Shown here piece after piece: positions 12,976 to 23,621 of a stretch of 64,000 bases of DNA (position 1 is the stretch's first letter; each line of letters begins with the position of its first letter). Source of the DNA: Atherinomorus stipes (Eukaryota > Chordata > Actinopteri > Atheriniformes > Atherinidae). The stretch spans positions 487,001 to 551,000 of the forward strand of contig JALJCO010003983.1 in assembly GCA_023101725.1 (NCBI GenBank). Direction: 5' to 3'. Under the pieces are notes generated by a model. That model searched no databases. It had not been told where the DNA came from and saw only the letters and a list, made by a program, of their open reading frames with translations. Both the position numbers and the translations under genes were made by a program.

Positions 12976-13805
12976 GTCATGACTGTTCATGAGCAGCAGT
13001 AGTTGTACTCAGATTTGTTCTTTGAACTTGTTGGCGGCCTTCCTCGTTATTGTTAAAGAAACACTGATGCAACATTTTCTGTTTTCTATCTGAGAATGTT
13101 TCTATATGTTATCTCATATGTGAGAAAGTATGATCAAAGTCGATAAAATGGTTTTTGAGTGAGTAAGACAAGAGGGAAAAAGAAGAATGAAATAAAAGAG
13201 TTTCAGAGACTTTATGTTCCTTTCCTTCACTGTTATCCATAATCAAATTATTCTGCCTTTTCCCCTGCTGTGCTGCATGTCGAGACATTTCTACCCCTGC
13301 TGTGACCTTTACAAATTTTGCCCTTTGCTGCTGCTTTGTGAAATGTGACCTTATTAAACTTTATTTTATACCACGTGGTGAGAAGTGAGTCCTCATCTTA
13401 ACACTAGATCAGTGCCATTCTTCAAACAGAAACAAGCACGGCTGTGGAAATTAATTAAAACAAAATTCAAGTGTAAATAAAGTACAAACACAGGACACAA
13501 ACCAAGAGGAAGAGATAGAAAAAAAAAAATGGCAGAAGAGAGATGCAGGCTTTTGAAAAAATTCCAGTACACAATGACTCTACATCTGTGTCTGGCAGGG
13601 TGGAGAATCTTTATACCACAGCAGCTGTCCAGTGCAGTCTCGCCAACCTTTGATATGCTTTGCTACCCTGCAGGGTGGAGACATCATGCATAATCTTTGT
13701 TTTGCCCTATTTGTCTCTCTGTTGCTCAGGCTTTGGTGCCTTTTCGTCCCTCACACCATGAAACACTCAAAAACTGAAGTATATAATTAAGAGTATGCTT
13801 ACGGC
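12976..13805. other. Unannotated AT-rich sequence
   Basis: No gene, repeat or motif is recognised apart from a nine-base A run near 13520. Confidence 0.5.
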
Positions 13806-13930
13806 TTAAGGCGGGTACACGCTACAGGAAAATTTGCCCAATTTTTGTCCCGATCTCCCCCCTTAAGATCAAAGCCATTACATTATGGGATCAATATCGT
13901 GCCAGAGACAATTTGTGCATAAAAAAAAGT
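13806..13930. mobile_element. DNA-transposon terminus (candidate)
   Basis: It contains GGCGGGTACACGCTACAGG followed by TTTTTGTCCCGATC, a signature like those of fish DNA-transposon ends. No partner end was found, so the element may be truncated or may be the outer end of the copy that follows at 14083. Confidence 0.3.
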
Positions 13931-14082
13931 ATGCGTGTAAAATAATGTTTTGAAGTTGTATAAAACAAGTCGTAATTCTAAAAAAGATATGAACCCGCAG
14001 AATCATTTTGTGGTTGTGGGAGAAACCTTTGTCTGCAGAAATATTATTTGCAAACATGTACCTAGATCAGTTTCGTAGTTGT

Positions 14083-14640
14083 GTTTTTTTTTCTGTGTGT
14101 GTGAAAATTAAATTTGTACCTGTAAAGGTTTCGCCACACAAAAATATCTGGACAAGTGCGACACCTCGGGCTCGTGTGCGACACTGCACCTACGAGCTCA
14201 CAAAACAGAAACCTACAACCACAAAACTTTTTTACGGATTGAAGACAAGTTAAAATCGTGCCACTTACATCAGGACACTGCATTCTGGCAAGCCAAACAG
14301 CCAATGACTGTGGTGCATTGGTGATGATGTCTATTTTTGCAGAAGAAGAAGATACTGCTAGCAAAGACTCTTGGCTGCTAGCAGTCAGAGCCCAGCGGCG
14401 GCTACATACTCATAACAAGAGGCTGTTCAATCCGAAGCCGGCCACTGATCTGATTAGTAACAGGCCTGCAGCAGTAACTATATGGTCGGTGTTGTCAAAT
14501 GAGAAGGCGGCCACTCGCAGAAGAACTTGGTCGGTAATTTTGGTGTTGATCGCCGCAGCTTATTGGATTGTCTGTTGTACTGAATGTGCGTTAGCTTTGG
14601 AGAGGCTAACGACTAGCACACCTTGGCTGGTCCCACTGGA
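14083..14640. mobile_element. Unrecognised element, copy A (uninterrupted)
   Basis: This ~558-bp segment is present again in reverse-complement orientation at 17007-18372, so it is a repeated mobile unit. A frame on the plus strand runs through 14258-14698. It contains an acidic then basic stretch (EEEDTASKDSWLL then RAQRRLHTHNKRLFN) that is kept in frame in copy B. I do not recognise the protein. The acidic-then-basic pattern recalls N-termini of PIF/Harbinger transposases, but no catalytic domain is present and the frame may be chance. The match starts and ends abruptly on both sides, so these limits are the shared core, not proven element ends. Confidence 0.7.
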
Positions 14641-15055
14641 TTGTATACTCCCTCCGCATGTGCATATGCATGCATGTACATATGAATGTTTGATATAGGG
14701 GATGCTACCTCATCTACTAAGAGATGAAAGACTGAGGCTAAGGCGTGTAAGTGCTTAAACGGGCATGATACTCCTTACTGTCTAAATTTACCAGGTGTTT
14801 AAAAAGTGGCCTTCATTTGCCTATTTATTATTATAGCTGGTTAAGGGGGACGTGTAAATGCCAAGCTGGTGGGTAAACCGCCTAGTATGGATAACTTAGC
14901 TGTTTAATGAGAAAAGCAGCTTATCAGGTATGTTCAGTTTTTGCTAGAGATATTTTCTCTATCCATTTCTTTGTCATTGAAATGCAACTAAGTTCGTTTT
15001 TTCCAGACATTGATAAAGCTGGAGTTCACATTATTAATGTCTGTGTCTCTTGTTT
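14641..15055. other. Unannotated sequence between repeats
   Basis: No gene or repeat is recognised. A short TGCATATGCATGCATG patch lies near 14660. Confidence 0.5.
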
Positions 15056-15059
15056 GATT

Positions 15060-15142
15060 CCATCCTCCCGGCGGCCGCAATGCTGGCCATAGGCTCCTTC
15101 GGGACTCCACAGCCCTCCTCTGGCCCGGGCAGCTGCTCCTCC
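15060..15142. repeat. Diverged segment related to the 54-kb LTR
   Basis: TCCTCCCGGCGGCCGC, then a GGCTCC block, then GGCCCGGGCAG, matches the order and spacing of 54055-54135 inside the solo LTR (TCCTCCCGGTGGCCGC, GGCTCC, GGCCCGGGCAG). The orientation is the same on the plus strand. Flanking parts of the LTR are not recognisable here, so this is an old or rearranged fragment. Confidence 0.65.
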
Positions 15143-15455
15143 CTTCTGGCTGTTGGCCTCCTAGTGGGGTCCACAACCATCCTCCGACTCCCGAGCCATG
15201 TTTCTCGGGCTCTCCACCATCACCACCTCCTGAGCCCCCAGCCAGGGGGATCAGACGCCCTCCCCCGGCTGCGCCTCCACCAACCTTTCCTGGTCCCCTG
15301 TCGTCTCTCTCTCGGGACTCTGTAGATTTACGTATTTTAAAAATAGCCTACAGTATGCGAAGAAAAAAAAAATCCTCTGCTTCTCCAAACTGAGTTCTGT
15401 CACCAGCTTCAGGAGAACCGCCACCTGCAGGAGCCTGTGGTGAAACGAATCCACT
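15143..15455. other. GC-rich accessory sequence, unrecognised
   Basis: GC-rich DNA (CCTCC and CACC repeats) following the LTR-like segment. The overlapping frames 15050-15325 (+) and 15251-15454 (-) have no recognisable domain. It may be further body of the same old retroelement. Confidence 0.35.
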
Positions 15456-17006
15456 AAAAAAACACATTGTCCTCATTATTTATGAAGTTTACAGTATGAT
15501 ATCTGTAGAGCCTTTATGCCTGATTGACACCACGTGTGCATGCGTCGCGGTCCGCCAACTTAGTGTTTTTCTGCGTTAACAGAGTAGACCGCTGCGCGCT
15601 TCTGGATTTCAACACTGTTCATGTAAAACAATTCTCTGCATTTTGAAGGTTTAATTCTTGTAGGAGCCATAAATATCGTTTTGATGTTTGATCACAGGGT
15701 TGATGATTAGTTTAATTTTGCTTGTCATGGTGATGTCTAGCATGGGTCATGTGGTGGTAATCAGTGACACGTTGAGCTGTCAAATGAGTTGTCACAGTCA
15801 CACGGGTGAGAGAGGAGGGCTGGGTAGCCATAATGTTTTTGACCGCTGCATAAAGCTTGTGGGCACGAAGTGTGCTATTACGAACCAGTTTGTCCCGAAC
15901 CCCGTGAGCTGTAGCCGAGCCTTGTGTGTAATTTTTAATGAAGCGAACAGCGCGTCATGCAAATGTAGGAATGTTCACAAATTCTCAGTGTCAACCAGGA
16001 TGATCAGAATCTGATCATCCTGGTAGTTACAAAGTGTTTTTTTTAGGAAGATTTTTTATAGCCTATTCATGTGTCAAAGTGGAGGGATGGCTCATGGCAG
16101 CTGCCAGAAAATTTCCCTTATTTTCAAATCCAAAACTTGACAGGTAGGCCTACAGATTCTTTCAGAAGGTTTTAAAAAAACAGATGCATGCTGGCTATTA
16201 CCGGTCGCATAATAGATACACGTTGGTACATTTCCCAGAATTATTCTTTAGTACACGCGATGGCCTGCTGCTCCGACAGTAGATCGAACGAGGCCCGGAT
16301 CACAAGAAATTGTTGTTAATTTATTTGAATCAGACGAAAGTAGCGCTGCAAGCGCCCATCGTCAGGGCGCAACTCCTGGACTAAATGGAGAAACTCAGAA
16401 CAGCTCTGAAAATCTGGTGAATCCAGACACGACTCAGAGACACCCAACGACATTGTAAATAAAGCGAAGCATCAGTTGCATCCGCTACTGTACAAACACA
16501 AATGGAAAGGAAAACCGGGTCCACCACCACGCTCTGGACGCCCACCAAGAGCATTTTGTCTCTGGACGTCAAGTGTCTGATTTTATGTGGCCCAGCGTCC
16601 CACTTTGGGCATCAAGTGCATTTTTAACACCGAAATCACATTTGGTCTGGACGGACTGGCACAGATATGTGGACTCCCTGGAAGTCGAGCCCATTGAAAC
16701 TGAAAATGTTCTAGTTAGCTCTGGCTATTCACATCAGTGAAAGGAACACAAAGAATTTTTTATCACTTTCCTTATTAACTAGATAATCACACATGCCTTT
16801 TACAGAAGACTTCATCCGTCGGTTTTTCTTTTTCTTTTTTTTTACGACTGCAGCAACCAAGGAAACAGTAGATGTGGTGGCAACTTACTCCACAACCTAC
16901 CAGTAAATATGATTTTGCTTTTCTTTCTTTCTTTTTTGTTTTTTGAGGGGGGCTTTGACACGGTAACCAGAGCATTATACGTCTCAGCTTTTAATGGTCG
17001 CCAGCT
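15456..17006. other. Accessory-type DNA, unrecognised
   Basis: CpG-containing sequence between the two inverted copies. No gene is supported. It includes the hairpin at 15994-16024 and short pyrimidine tracts (16823-16850, 16917-16945). Confidence 0.4.
15994..16024. repeat. Perfect 14-bp-arm hairpin
   Basis: ACCAGGATGATCAG, a 3-base AAT loop, then CTGATCATCCTGGT. Confidence 0.95.
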
Positions 17007-18372
17007 TCCAGTGGGACCAGCAAAAGTGTGCTAGTCGCCTCTCCAAAGCTAAAGCACGTTCAGTACAACAGACGATCCAATAAGCTGCGGCGATAAACAC
17101 CAAAATTACCGACCAAGTTCTTCTGTGAGTAGCAGTGAGTAGCAGTGTTTGACAACACTGGCCACTTCGTTACTGCTGCAGGCCTGTTAGTAATCAGATC
17201 AGTGGCCGGCTTCAGATTGAACAGCCTCTTGTTATGAGTATGTAGCCGCCGCTGGGCTCTGACTGTTAGCAGCCAAGAGTCTTTGCTAGCGGTATCTTCT
17301 TCATCCCCCAAAATAGACATCATCAATGCACCACAGTCTATAGCTACGTTTACATGGACAAATAATTGATCTATCCGATTGAAATCTTTCCGATCGGAGC
17401 GTCCAGCTGACATATTTACATGGACAGTAGAAAAGTGATCCGATAGGTTGCATTTACTTGATGGACAGATATTTTGTAATGCTTTTGACATGCGCAATGG
17501 CTCCTGGATCGAAAGAAGAGGAGTTTTCTTTTTAAATGCATAATCTTTTGACCGTTGAAATGCTCAATAATCATTAACTCTTTCAGTGGGGATTTAAAAA
17601 AAACACAGCCATGTAACGGGTCCGTACTGGACCCGCGGCTTAAGCACATGATCAGAAATGGATCCGCTTTGGATCCGAGCAAAGGTGCAGCTACAGCTTT
17701 AGGTCTGCCTTTGCTCCGCCTAACATCAGAGTTTCCAGTCAGAACGCGGATCATCAGCGGATCCATTCCGCTGTGCAAGCGGACTCCTACATGACTGTGC
17801 AAGGCGGATCCGTGGCCAACAGCATAGCTGCCGCGGATCTGTGGCGCTGTCCTTTGCTATCTGGGGTTTCCCAGCAAAGTCCTGTTGTGTTTTGCTTCTG
17901 CCGTCCCTGAATCTGCTACGTCACGCAACCCCCACGTGGTTCAAGCATGCGCAGAGACAAAATTCCACAGAAATGATAGGAATGACTGTTTACATGAGCA
18001 TTTTTTTCTGTTGATCGGATCGTGAAAAAGGTTTAAATCACCCCTCTTGATCGGATTGGCGATTCTTTCCGATCGGATCAGCTGACATGTTCACATGGTG
18101 TATTTTTATTCTGATTGGCGTTGGATCGGATCAAAATTGTGCCACGTAAACGCAGCTATTGGCTGTTTGGCTTGCCAGAATGCAGTGTCCTGATTGGCTG
18201 TTGGTGGCACGATTGTGACTTGCCTTCCATCCGTAAAAAGGTTTTGTGGTTGTAGGTTTTTGTTTTGTGAGCTCGTATGTGCAGTGTCGCACACGAACCA
18301 GGTGTCACACTCGTCCAGTTTTGGTGAAACTTTTACAGGTACAAATTTAATTTATACACGTACAGAAAAAAA
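17007..18372. mobile_element. Unrecognised element, copy B (inverted, interrupted)
   Basis: Reverse complement of copy A (14083-14640). The part 17007-17340 matches the right portion and 18159-18372 the left portion. A second transposon (17341-18158) lies between them. Without it the copy would be about 548 bp, close to copy A. The minus-strand frame through 17060-17497 shares the EEDTASKDSWLL and RAQRRLHTHNKRLFN segments with copy A. A small local duplication (GAGTAGCAGT twice, near 17127-17146) distinguishes it. Confidence 0.8.
17341..18158. mobile_element. Nested inverted-repeat DNA transposon (~818 bp)
   Basis: The insertion begins TAGCTACGTTTACATGG. Its other end, reverse-complemented, begins TAGCTGCGTTTACGTGG. 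Similarity between the ends continues for at least about 100 bp (TGATCYATCC, CTTTCCGATCGG, CAGCTGACAT blocks). The flanks CCACAGTC and TTGGCTG join almost directly in copy A (14299-14313, opposite strand), which acts as a related empty site. A repeated CTAT at the two junctions leaves the target duplication unresolved (TA-containing). The centre (17610-17850) is GC-rich with repeated GCGGATCC/GGATCCG motifs. No transposase is recognised, so it is probably non-autonomous. This terminus is common in fish genomes, from memory. Confidence 0.85.
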
Positions 18373-18398
18373 AAACTGATAAACAAAAAAATAAGACT

Positions 18399-18435
18399 CC
18401 CCCCCCCCCCCCCCCCAATTTTGGAAGTAATTAGT

Positions 18436-18467
<32 letters not shown>
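18399..18467. repeat. Poly-C (18) and poly-T homopolymers
   Basis: Eighteen C (18399-18416), a short spacer, then a run of more than 20 T (about 18443-18467), directly outside copy B. Confidence 0.9.
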
Positions 18468-20680
18468 AGTGGTATAGACTCCAGTAACCTTGACAAGACA
18501 AAATTAGAGAACAAGCTTAGAAACACTATTGCTGCACATGAAAGTAGAAGTTAAGGCTTTGAAAGACTGACAGAATGATATTCACACTTGTTCATCAGTA
18601 CATTTTTCTGAAAGGTCTCACTGAAATAGATATATTTAAACTTCACATTAAAGGAACCATTAGACGTCCCCTTTCCTCTTTAAACAGACTAAAACCCCCA
18701 CTAGGCTTCAAAAAGGATCAAGGCATATTAAACAACTTCCTTCCTTATTACTTGAAGTAAAAATAGATCTGCCTGTGTAGGATTGGTAATGACAACAGGG
18801 CGGGTAACATTTTTTCCCCCTTTTATCCAATCATGGTCTTGATGTCCTTGAGGATGGCTGACAGAAAGATGGATGAATCTTTTGAGACTTTGATGACTAA
18901 TCCTATCAAGGAAGTAGTCACTGTCTTCAAAATGCAATTAAAAATTCCAGCTAAAATTACTCACTGTATCTTTAATAATGTTCTAGGCCATTAGTGATCT
19001 CATGCCAACCAGCAACAAGACATCAGTTATTTCTTACCCCCCTTTTTAATTATTAGGACTCAGTGTTTATGATTGGTCCAAAAGATATTTAGATTTCTTT
19101 ATTTTTATCACTTTTAAGCTCTTTGAACATAATCTCTGTATGTTTTGAACCACATTTAGAGCCATGAGCTTCTAGGCCAGGTGGGATTCATGCTGGGGGA
19201 TATTTTACGCAAATTTATGATAACTTTAAGCTAAGATGAAGCAAGACTTTAAAAGGTTCACAAATCTGAAGAAGAATGAGAGTTGAAAAATAATAGACTA
19301 GAAACCCTAAAATATTAAGTATGACTCAGATCCAGACCCTGTGTTTGGATTTTGTGACAATGATTTAAAAACAGAAATTTAGAAACTTCTCAATTTTCAC
19401 TGCTTTGGGATGATAAACAGAATTTGATGCATTAAGTTTGCTCACATGAGCACTGAAGTTTTGATCTATTTCATACGAATGAAAATTATCAATCTCTCAA
19501 CAGCTGTTTGTTTAGTTTCCCAACTGGTGCTCATCTGATAACAGTATTGCAAATATCAGAGGGAAATTCAGTAAATGGAAACATTCAAATATCCATTTAC
19601 TCTGAAAATATTTAATATGTATGTTGTCCCACAGTGAAAAACATATTTGTTTAAAGACTGAAATATTGTAAGATGCCAACAGTTTTTAGCAATGTTATTT
19701 ATGTTCTGTTAATCTGTGACTGGGATGTGTCGCTGCACTGCGTACTGTGTAATGGGCCTGACATGAGAAGGAAAAAAAAAAAAAAACTCAACTATTTTTT
19801 TTTTTTTATAAAGCCCTTTAAAACCACTACAGCTGCAACAAAGTGCTTTACACATCAAGTAAATAGTAAAACAACTGGTTTTTAAAACAATTTAAAAACA
19901 ACGAAAAAAAATTAAAAGAACAATAAAAAAAAGTCATTACAGGACAAGTAAGGAGTTTCATCTTGTTAACCCTGTAAATACAACAGCAACATTTGTGTGT
20001 TCTATTTTTGTAGCACCCTCAAGTATACACTTTTCAAAACATATATCTCATTCAGAAAATATCCTGCAGTGAACTACTTCATAAGTAGCTTAAGGACCAG
20101 TCATAGTTTACACAGTGGAGCAGCATTTTTGTGCATTCCTAACTATAAATATATCAGTAACAGAAATGTCTAGCAATATGGATTCAGGTGATTAAAATTG
20201 TGCTATGCATTTAACATTAACAAATATTCACAAGACTGAAATATAAAAATGCAAGCTACGTCTCATATAGTCAAGTCAGGTTTATTACAATTCAATAATT
20301 TATTTCCACAGATGCTGATAGAGATCAGTTTACAGATTGTACTGTTTGGATTTGAGTATTGCCAACTGTCTCCTTCATCCCTTGGGAATATAACACATTT
20401 ACAATGATTTCCCTCTGCAAAATCTGTCTCTGTAACTGTAAATGTAAATGTTTACTGTGAAATTTTATATGCAGAAATTGCTCTGCTCAAAAAGTGCAGC
20501 AATGCATGGCTATGAATATATTGATTAACCCAGATTCAATTGATCTGAATCCATGGCATTCATCTAAAAAATGAGTAGAGATGGCTTACTTCAAAGGCTC
20601 TGTAGCTTTCAGAGACCTAACTGAGTGACATGGAAGGAATTATCACCTTTAGAGCTTGATGCTGCATCATGTTGAAGCTT
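18468..20680. other. Unannotated AT-rich sequence
   Basis: No gene is supported. A common fish repeat fragment lies at 19800-19935. The other short frames have no recognisable domain. Confidence 0.5.
19800..19935. repeat. Common teleost repeat fragment (ATAAAGC / GTGCTTTACA type)
   Basis: ATAAAGCCCTTTAAAACCAC followed by CAAAGTGCTTTACA and then an A-rich tail. Fish genomes contain many copies of a repeat resembling TTATATAGCGCTTT ... AAAGTGCTTTACA. The same signature appears at 58490. Confidence 0.4.
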
Positions 20681-20700
20681 ACATATAGTATATATATACA

Positions 20701-20774
<74 letters not shown>

Positions 20775-20776
20775 AT
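20681..20776. repeat. (TA)n microsatellite
   Basis: A long TA dinucleotide array with one ACAGTA interruption near its left end. The Ile-Tyr repeat frame over it is an artefact. Confidence 0.97.
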
Positions 20777-21730
20777 TAACACTAAAAAAGGTTGAGAAAA
20801 CATTACATTTTGCAGTTTGGTCAACTTAATCTTATCTCACTTTCTCCAGGCTTCTAGACAGGGATGCAATGTATTATAGTAGAAAGAGCAGAAAAATAGA
20901 TAAATCAACAATAGAAATCAACTGGCCTTGTCCCTGAATCACAGAAAAAAAGAGGACTATATGTTGAACACTGAGCTGTATTTTTGCTTTGTAATGCTGT
21001 GTTTGCAAACTGTCATTGGAAACAGGAAAAGGTTATAACAAGTTAGTCTTCTGGAGTTTTTAAACCAAGATAATGCAGATTGTTCTGCTCCATACCAATC
21101 ATTTTTTTTTAAATATCAAAACCAACTGAGAAGTCCAGCATTATTACTCCATTTTTTTTTTTTTTTTTGTCATAAATGTCTATGAACCAGTTACCTACCA
21201 TAAGTGTCAGAGCTGCAGAGTACTTCTTCCTATAGACATGTTGGAAATCTGTCATTAGATTGTTTTTAGATGGGTTCATTTGTCTGTCAATAGTGCTCTC
21301 CCTTGCATTTCTGGAGCAGTTGCTGCCCTGTAGGGTCCCGAGGCTGAGAAACCGCACTATAACTTTTTCAGCTGGGATGCCACTTAATGTGCAGCCGAGT
21401 TTTGCTTCACGTTTCCCACCACATACTAGCATACTGAAGCACATCAGTTGTTTTGGATGTGAGCACTGTGGATTGATTCAGCGAAGAGATGCAAGACAAC
21501 AATATTAGAGGAGGGGAGGAAAATAAAGAGAGAAAGAGACGGAATAAGAGCTATGACAAGAGTCAAGATAAGACTGTCTTTTACTGGCTGTAGAAAGCTC
21601 ACAGGTAGGATGCAAGATGGATGCTGAATTAGCTGACAATAGCGATGGTATCACTGACATAATGGCAATAGTTCTGTGGTGTTTCTTAAACACTATAACA
21701 GGCTCACTGTACCTGTTTTGTTCTTGGACA
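20777..21730. other. Unannotated sequence
   Basis: Nothing is supported. A T-run lies at 21152-21168. The frames 21109-21444 (-) and 21260-21508 (+) overlap on opposite strands and carry no recognisable domain. Confidence 0.5.
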
Positions 21731-21823
21731 GGGAAATTATTACCTCCACCAAGGAGGTAATGTTTTCAATTGGTTTGTCTGTCTGTCTGTCAGCAACTTT
21801 ACGGAATAAGTACTGGATGAAAA
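21731..21823. repeat. Common interspersed repeat with ACCTCC/GGAGGT stem
   Basis: ATTACCTCC (21739-21747) and GGAGGTAAT (21753-21761) form a stem, followed by TGTTTTCAATTGG and TGTCTGTCTGTC. I recall this arrangement as a recurrent repeat in fish genomes; its class is unknown to me. It seems to replace the left end of the adjoining Tc1 remnant. Confidence 0.5.
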
Positions 21824-21885
21824 AAAAAACAACAAAAAACAAACAAAAAATAAAACAAATAAATAAGCATGATGGGGCTCCAGAA

Positions 21886-22020
21886 CTAAAATTTTGTTGA
21901 GCAACCCTTTGACGCAATCACTGCAATCAGGTATTTTCTGAATGTCCAATCAGTCTTCTGCACCTGTTGACAGGTATTTTGATCCAATATTCATGAGCAA
22001 GGTGCTCTAATTTGTCTGGG
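21886..22020 (-). pseudogene. Tc1/mariner transposase C-terminal remnant
   Basis: On the minus strand two short peptides in different frames match the end of Tc1-like transposases: EHLAHEYWIKIPVNRCRRLI, then after a frame change FRKYLIAVIASKGCSTKF and a stop (TAG at 21886-21888 on plus). The HxEYW...IPVxRCRRLI and IAVIASKGCSTK segments are characteristic of the fish Tc1 C-terminus. The enzyme cuts and pastes Tc1 elements at TA dinucleotides using a DDE catalytic core, which is missing here. The matching terminal repeat is at 22188-22216, upstream in the direction of transcription, so most of the gene was deleted. Dead copy. Confidence 0.8.
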
Positions 22021-22216
22021 ACAATTTTGTTTTTTTTTTTTTTTTTTTTTATCATTCTTTTAAACTACAATTCCAAACCAATATTTCATTTCACTTATAA
22101 TTTTGTAAATTCTTATTTATTATTATTTTTTTGTTGTTGATTGTTTTTGGAATTATCATTGTGAATTTAGCATTTTCTTTAATTGGTGGGTATGAATAAT
22201 TTTGAGGACGACTGTA
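22021..22216 (-). mobile_element. Tc1-like element end with terminal inverted repeat
   Basis: The sequence ends GGGTATGAATAATTTTGAGG and ACGACTGTA at 22216, the terminal repeat type of fish Tc1 elements. The interval back to the transposase remnant is AT-rich with a T-run near 22030-22050. Confidence 0.75.
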
Positions 22217-23326
22217 TATGACAAAGTAGCACTGCCTGTAGTTTCAGAAGCTTGTTGTCAAAGCCAACTACTCCAGGTGGTATCCATCCGAATTCAGAAT
22301 TTCCTTTTTGTTCTGTGATGCGTTACTGTATGTTTAACACACAGCGTTTTATAGATGCTAGTTAAATGGTACTTCCAGCACTCAGAATATTTGTGCATTG
22401 ACATTACATACAGTAACTGCCTGTTTGGCTTTCCCAAAATTATTCAATTTGTTAAGTGAAATTTGCTCTCAGGTAGCACAGCTTCAGCTAAACAAAGTAT
22501 CACATTTTGCATCACATGAGATAAAAGCTGTAACCTCTGCTAAAAGGCATATGTGGTGCATTTCCACTGGACAAAGGTGTGTTTCTAGATAACTGAATTT
22601 CTTATCCACTGCAATGGCAGTTTTCAGTTTTTGTAAAATCACTGTTGGTATTTGTCCTGGGGTGATATCTTCCTATTCACCTATTGAAAATAGCCAGTGA
22701 CAGAATAATCATTTTTGCTTAGGTTCATTATATATCCATCCAGTATCCAAACCTGTGCAAAAAATTGTAAGCTTATAGAGGTGAGTTTTGAAGAGCAACA
22801 CCCTGCCACATTTTTTTTTATTAGTGCTGTCCAGCTTGTTGTTGTTATACACCTCCAGGAACTTGTGGAATGGCACCATGTCCACCTCCTCACCCTGTTT
22901 TTTGACAGGTGTCACTGACTCCTGGGCAATAATAAGGAATAAAGCCATTGTAAATGGCAACCTTCATTCCATGAGGACACATACACTCCTGATGAGAGGC
23001 CACTTCAAAGGTGAGAACAACCCTGGAGAATGACTTGTCACTTGATTATTTGAGGAACATAAGAGTGACAGTCTATATATATGGTGCATATAAAGACTTC
23101 AACCATCTCAGCCCAAATTAACACTTGCAGCGCACACTTGGTTGCAGATTTCTATACTGTTGTCCACCACAACAGAACAAAACACCAAGGCCCTGATTTA
23201 TAAAATGTTTGTATGTATAAATGCAATCTTGCTTGCACACATAAAAACTTGTCACAGCTGATTTACTTGCAGGGCACAAGAGGATTGCACCTGTTAAATA
23301 GGCAAAATAGTACCCGCAATCCACTG
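22217..23326. other. Unannotated AT-rich sequence
   Basis: No gene or repeat is recognised; overlapping short frames near 22681-23033 have no domain. Confidence 0.5.
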
Positions 23327-23530
23327 AAGTAGGGTTGGCGATCCTGGAGAAACAATTTGAGCAAGCCACATTTGAAAAAACACACTGCAAAAATGTTGCC
23401 CAAAACCACTCCTCCAGAGCACAGGAACGTGCGCACCGATGTTTCACGAGCAGATTGGTTAAGACAACCGATAACAGTCGAGTGGATACAGTATGTTGTT
23501 AGCTAGCTTGTAAACAAAGGGGAGGGACAG
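23327..23530 (+). mobile_element. Second copy of the 50.49-kb TTAA element family (diverged)
   Basis: The blocks GCGATCCTGGAGAAACAATT, TTTGAGCAAGC, CTCCAGAGCACAGGA and GTCGAGTGGATA occur in the same order and orientation as GGGATCCTTG, TTTGAGCAAGC, CTCCAGAGCACAGGAG and ACCGAGTGGATAGC at 50500-50635. Neither flank shows TTAA, so the ends have decayed or are truncated. Confidence 0.75.
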
Positions 23531-23576
23531 AGATGAGACATAATGTCTCAATAATCTGATTCGTTCTGTCTATACA

Positions 23577-23621
23577 GTGCGAATCGACTAATCCCTGCCA
23601 TGTGGTGCGAATGGCAGGGAT
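23577..23621. repeat. Short hairpin repeat, copy 2
   Basis: ATCCCTGCCAT (23591-23601), a 9-base loop, ATGGCAGGGAT (23611-23621): a perfect 11-bp stem. Inverted relative to the copy at 10330. Confidence 0.85.
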
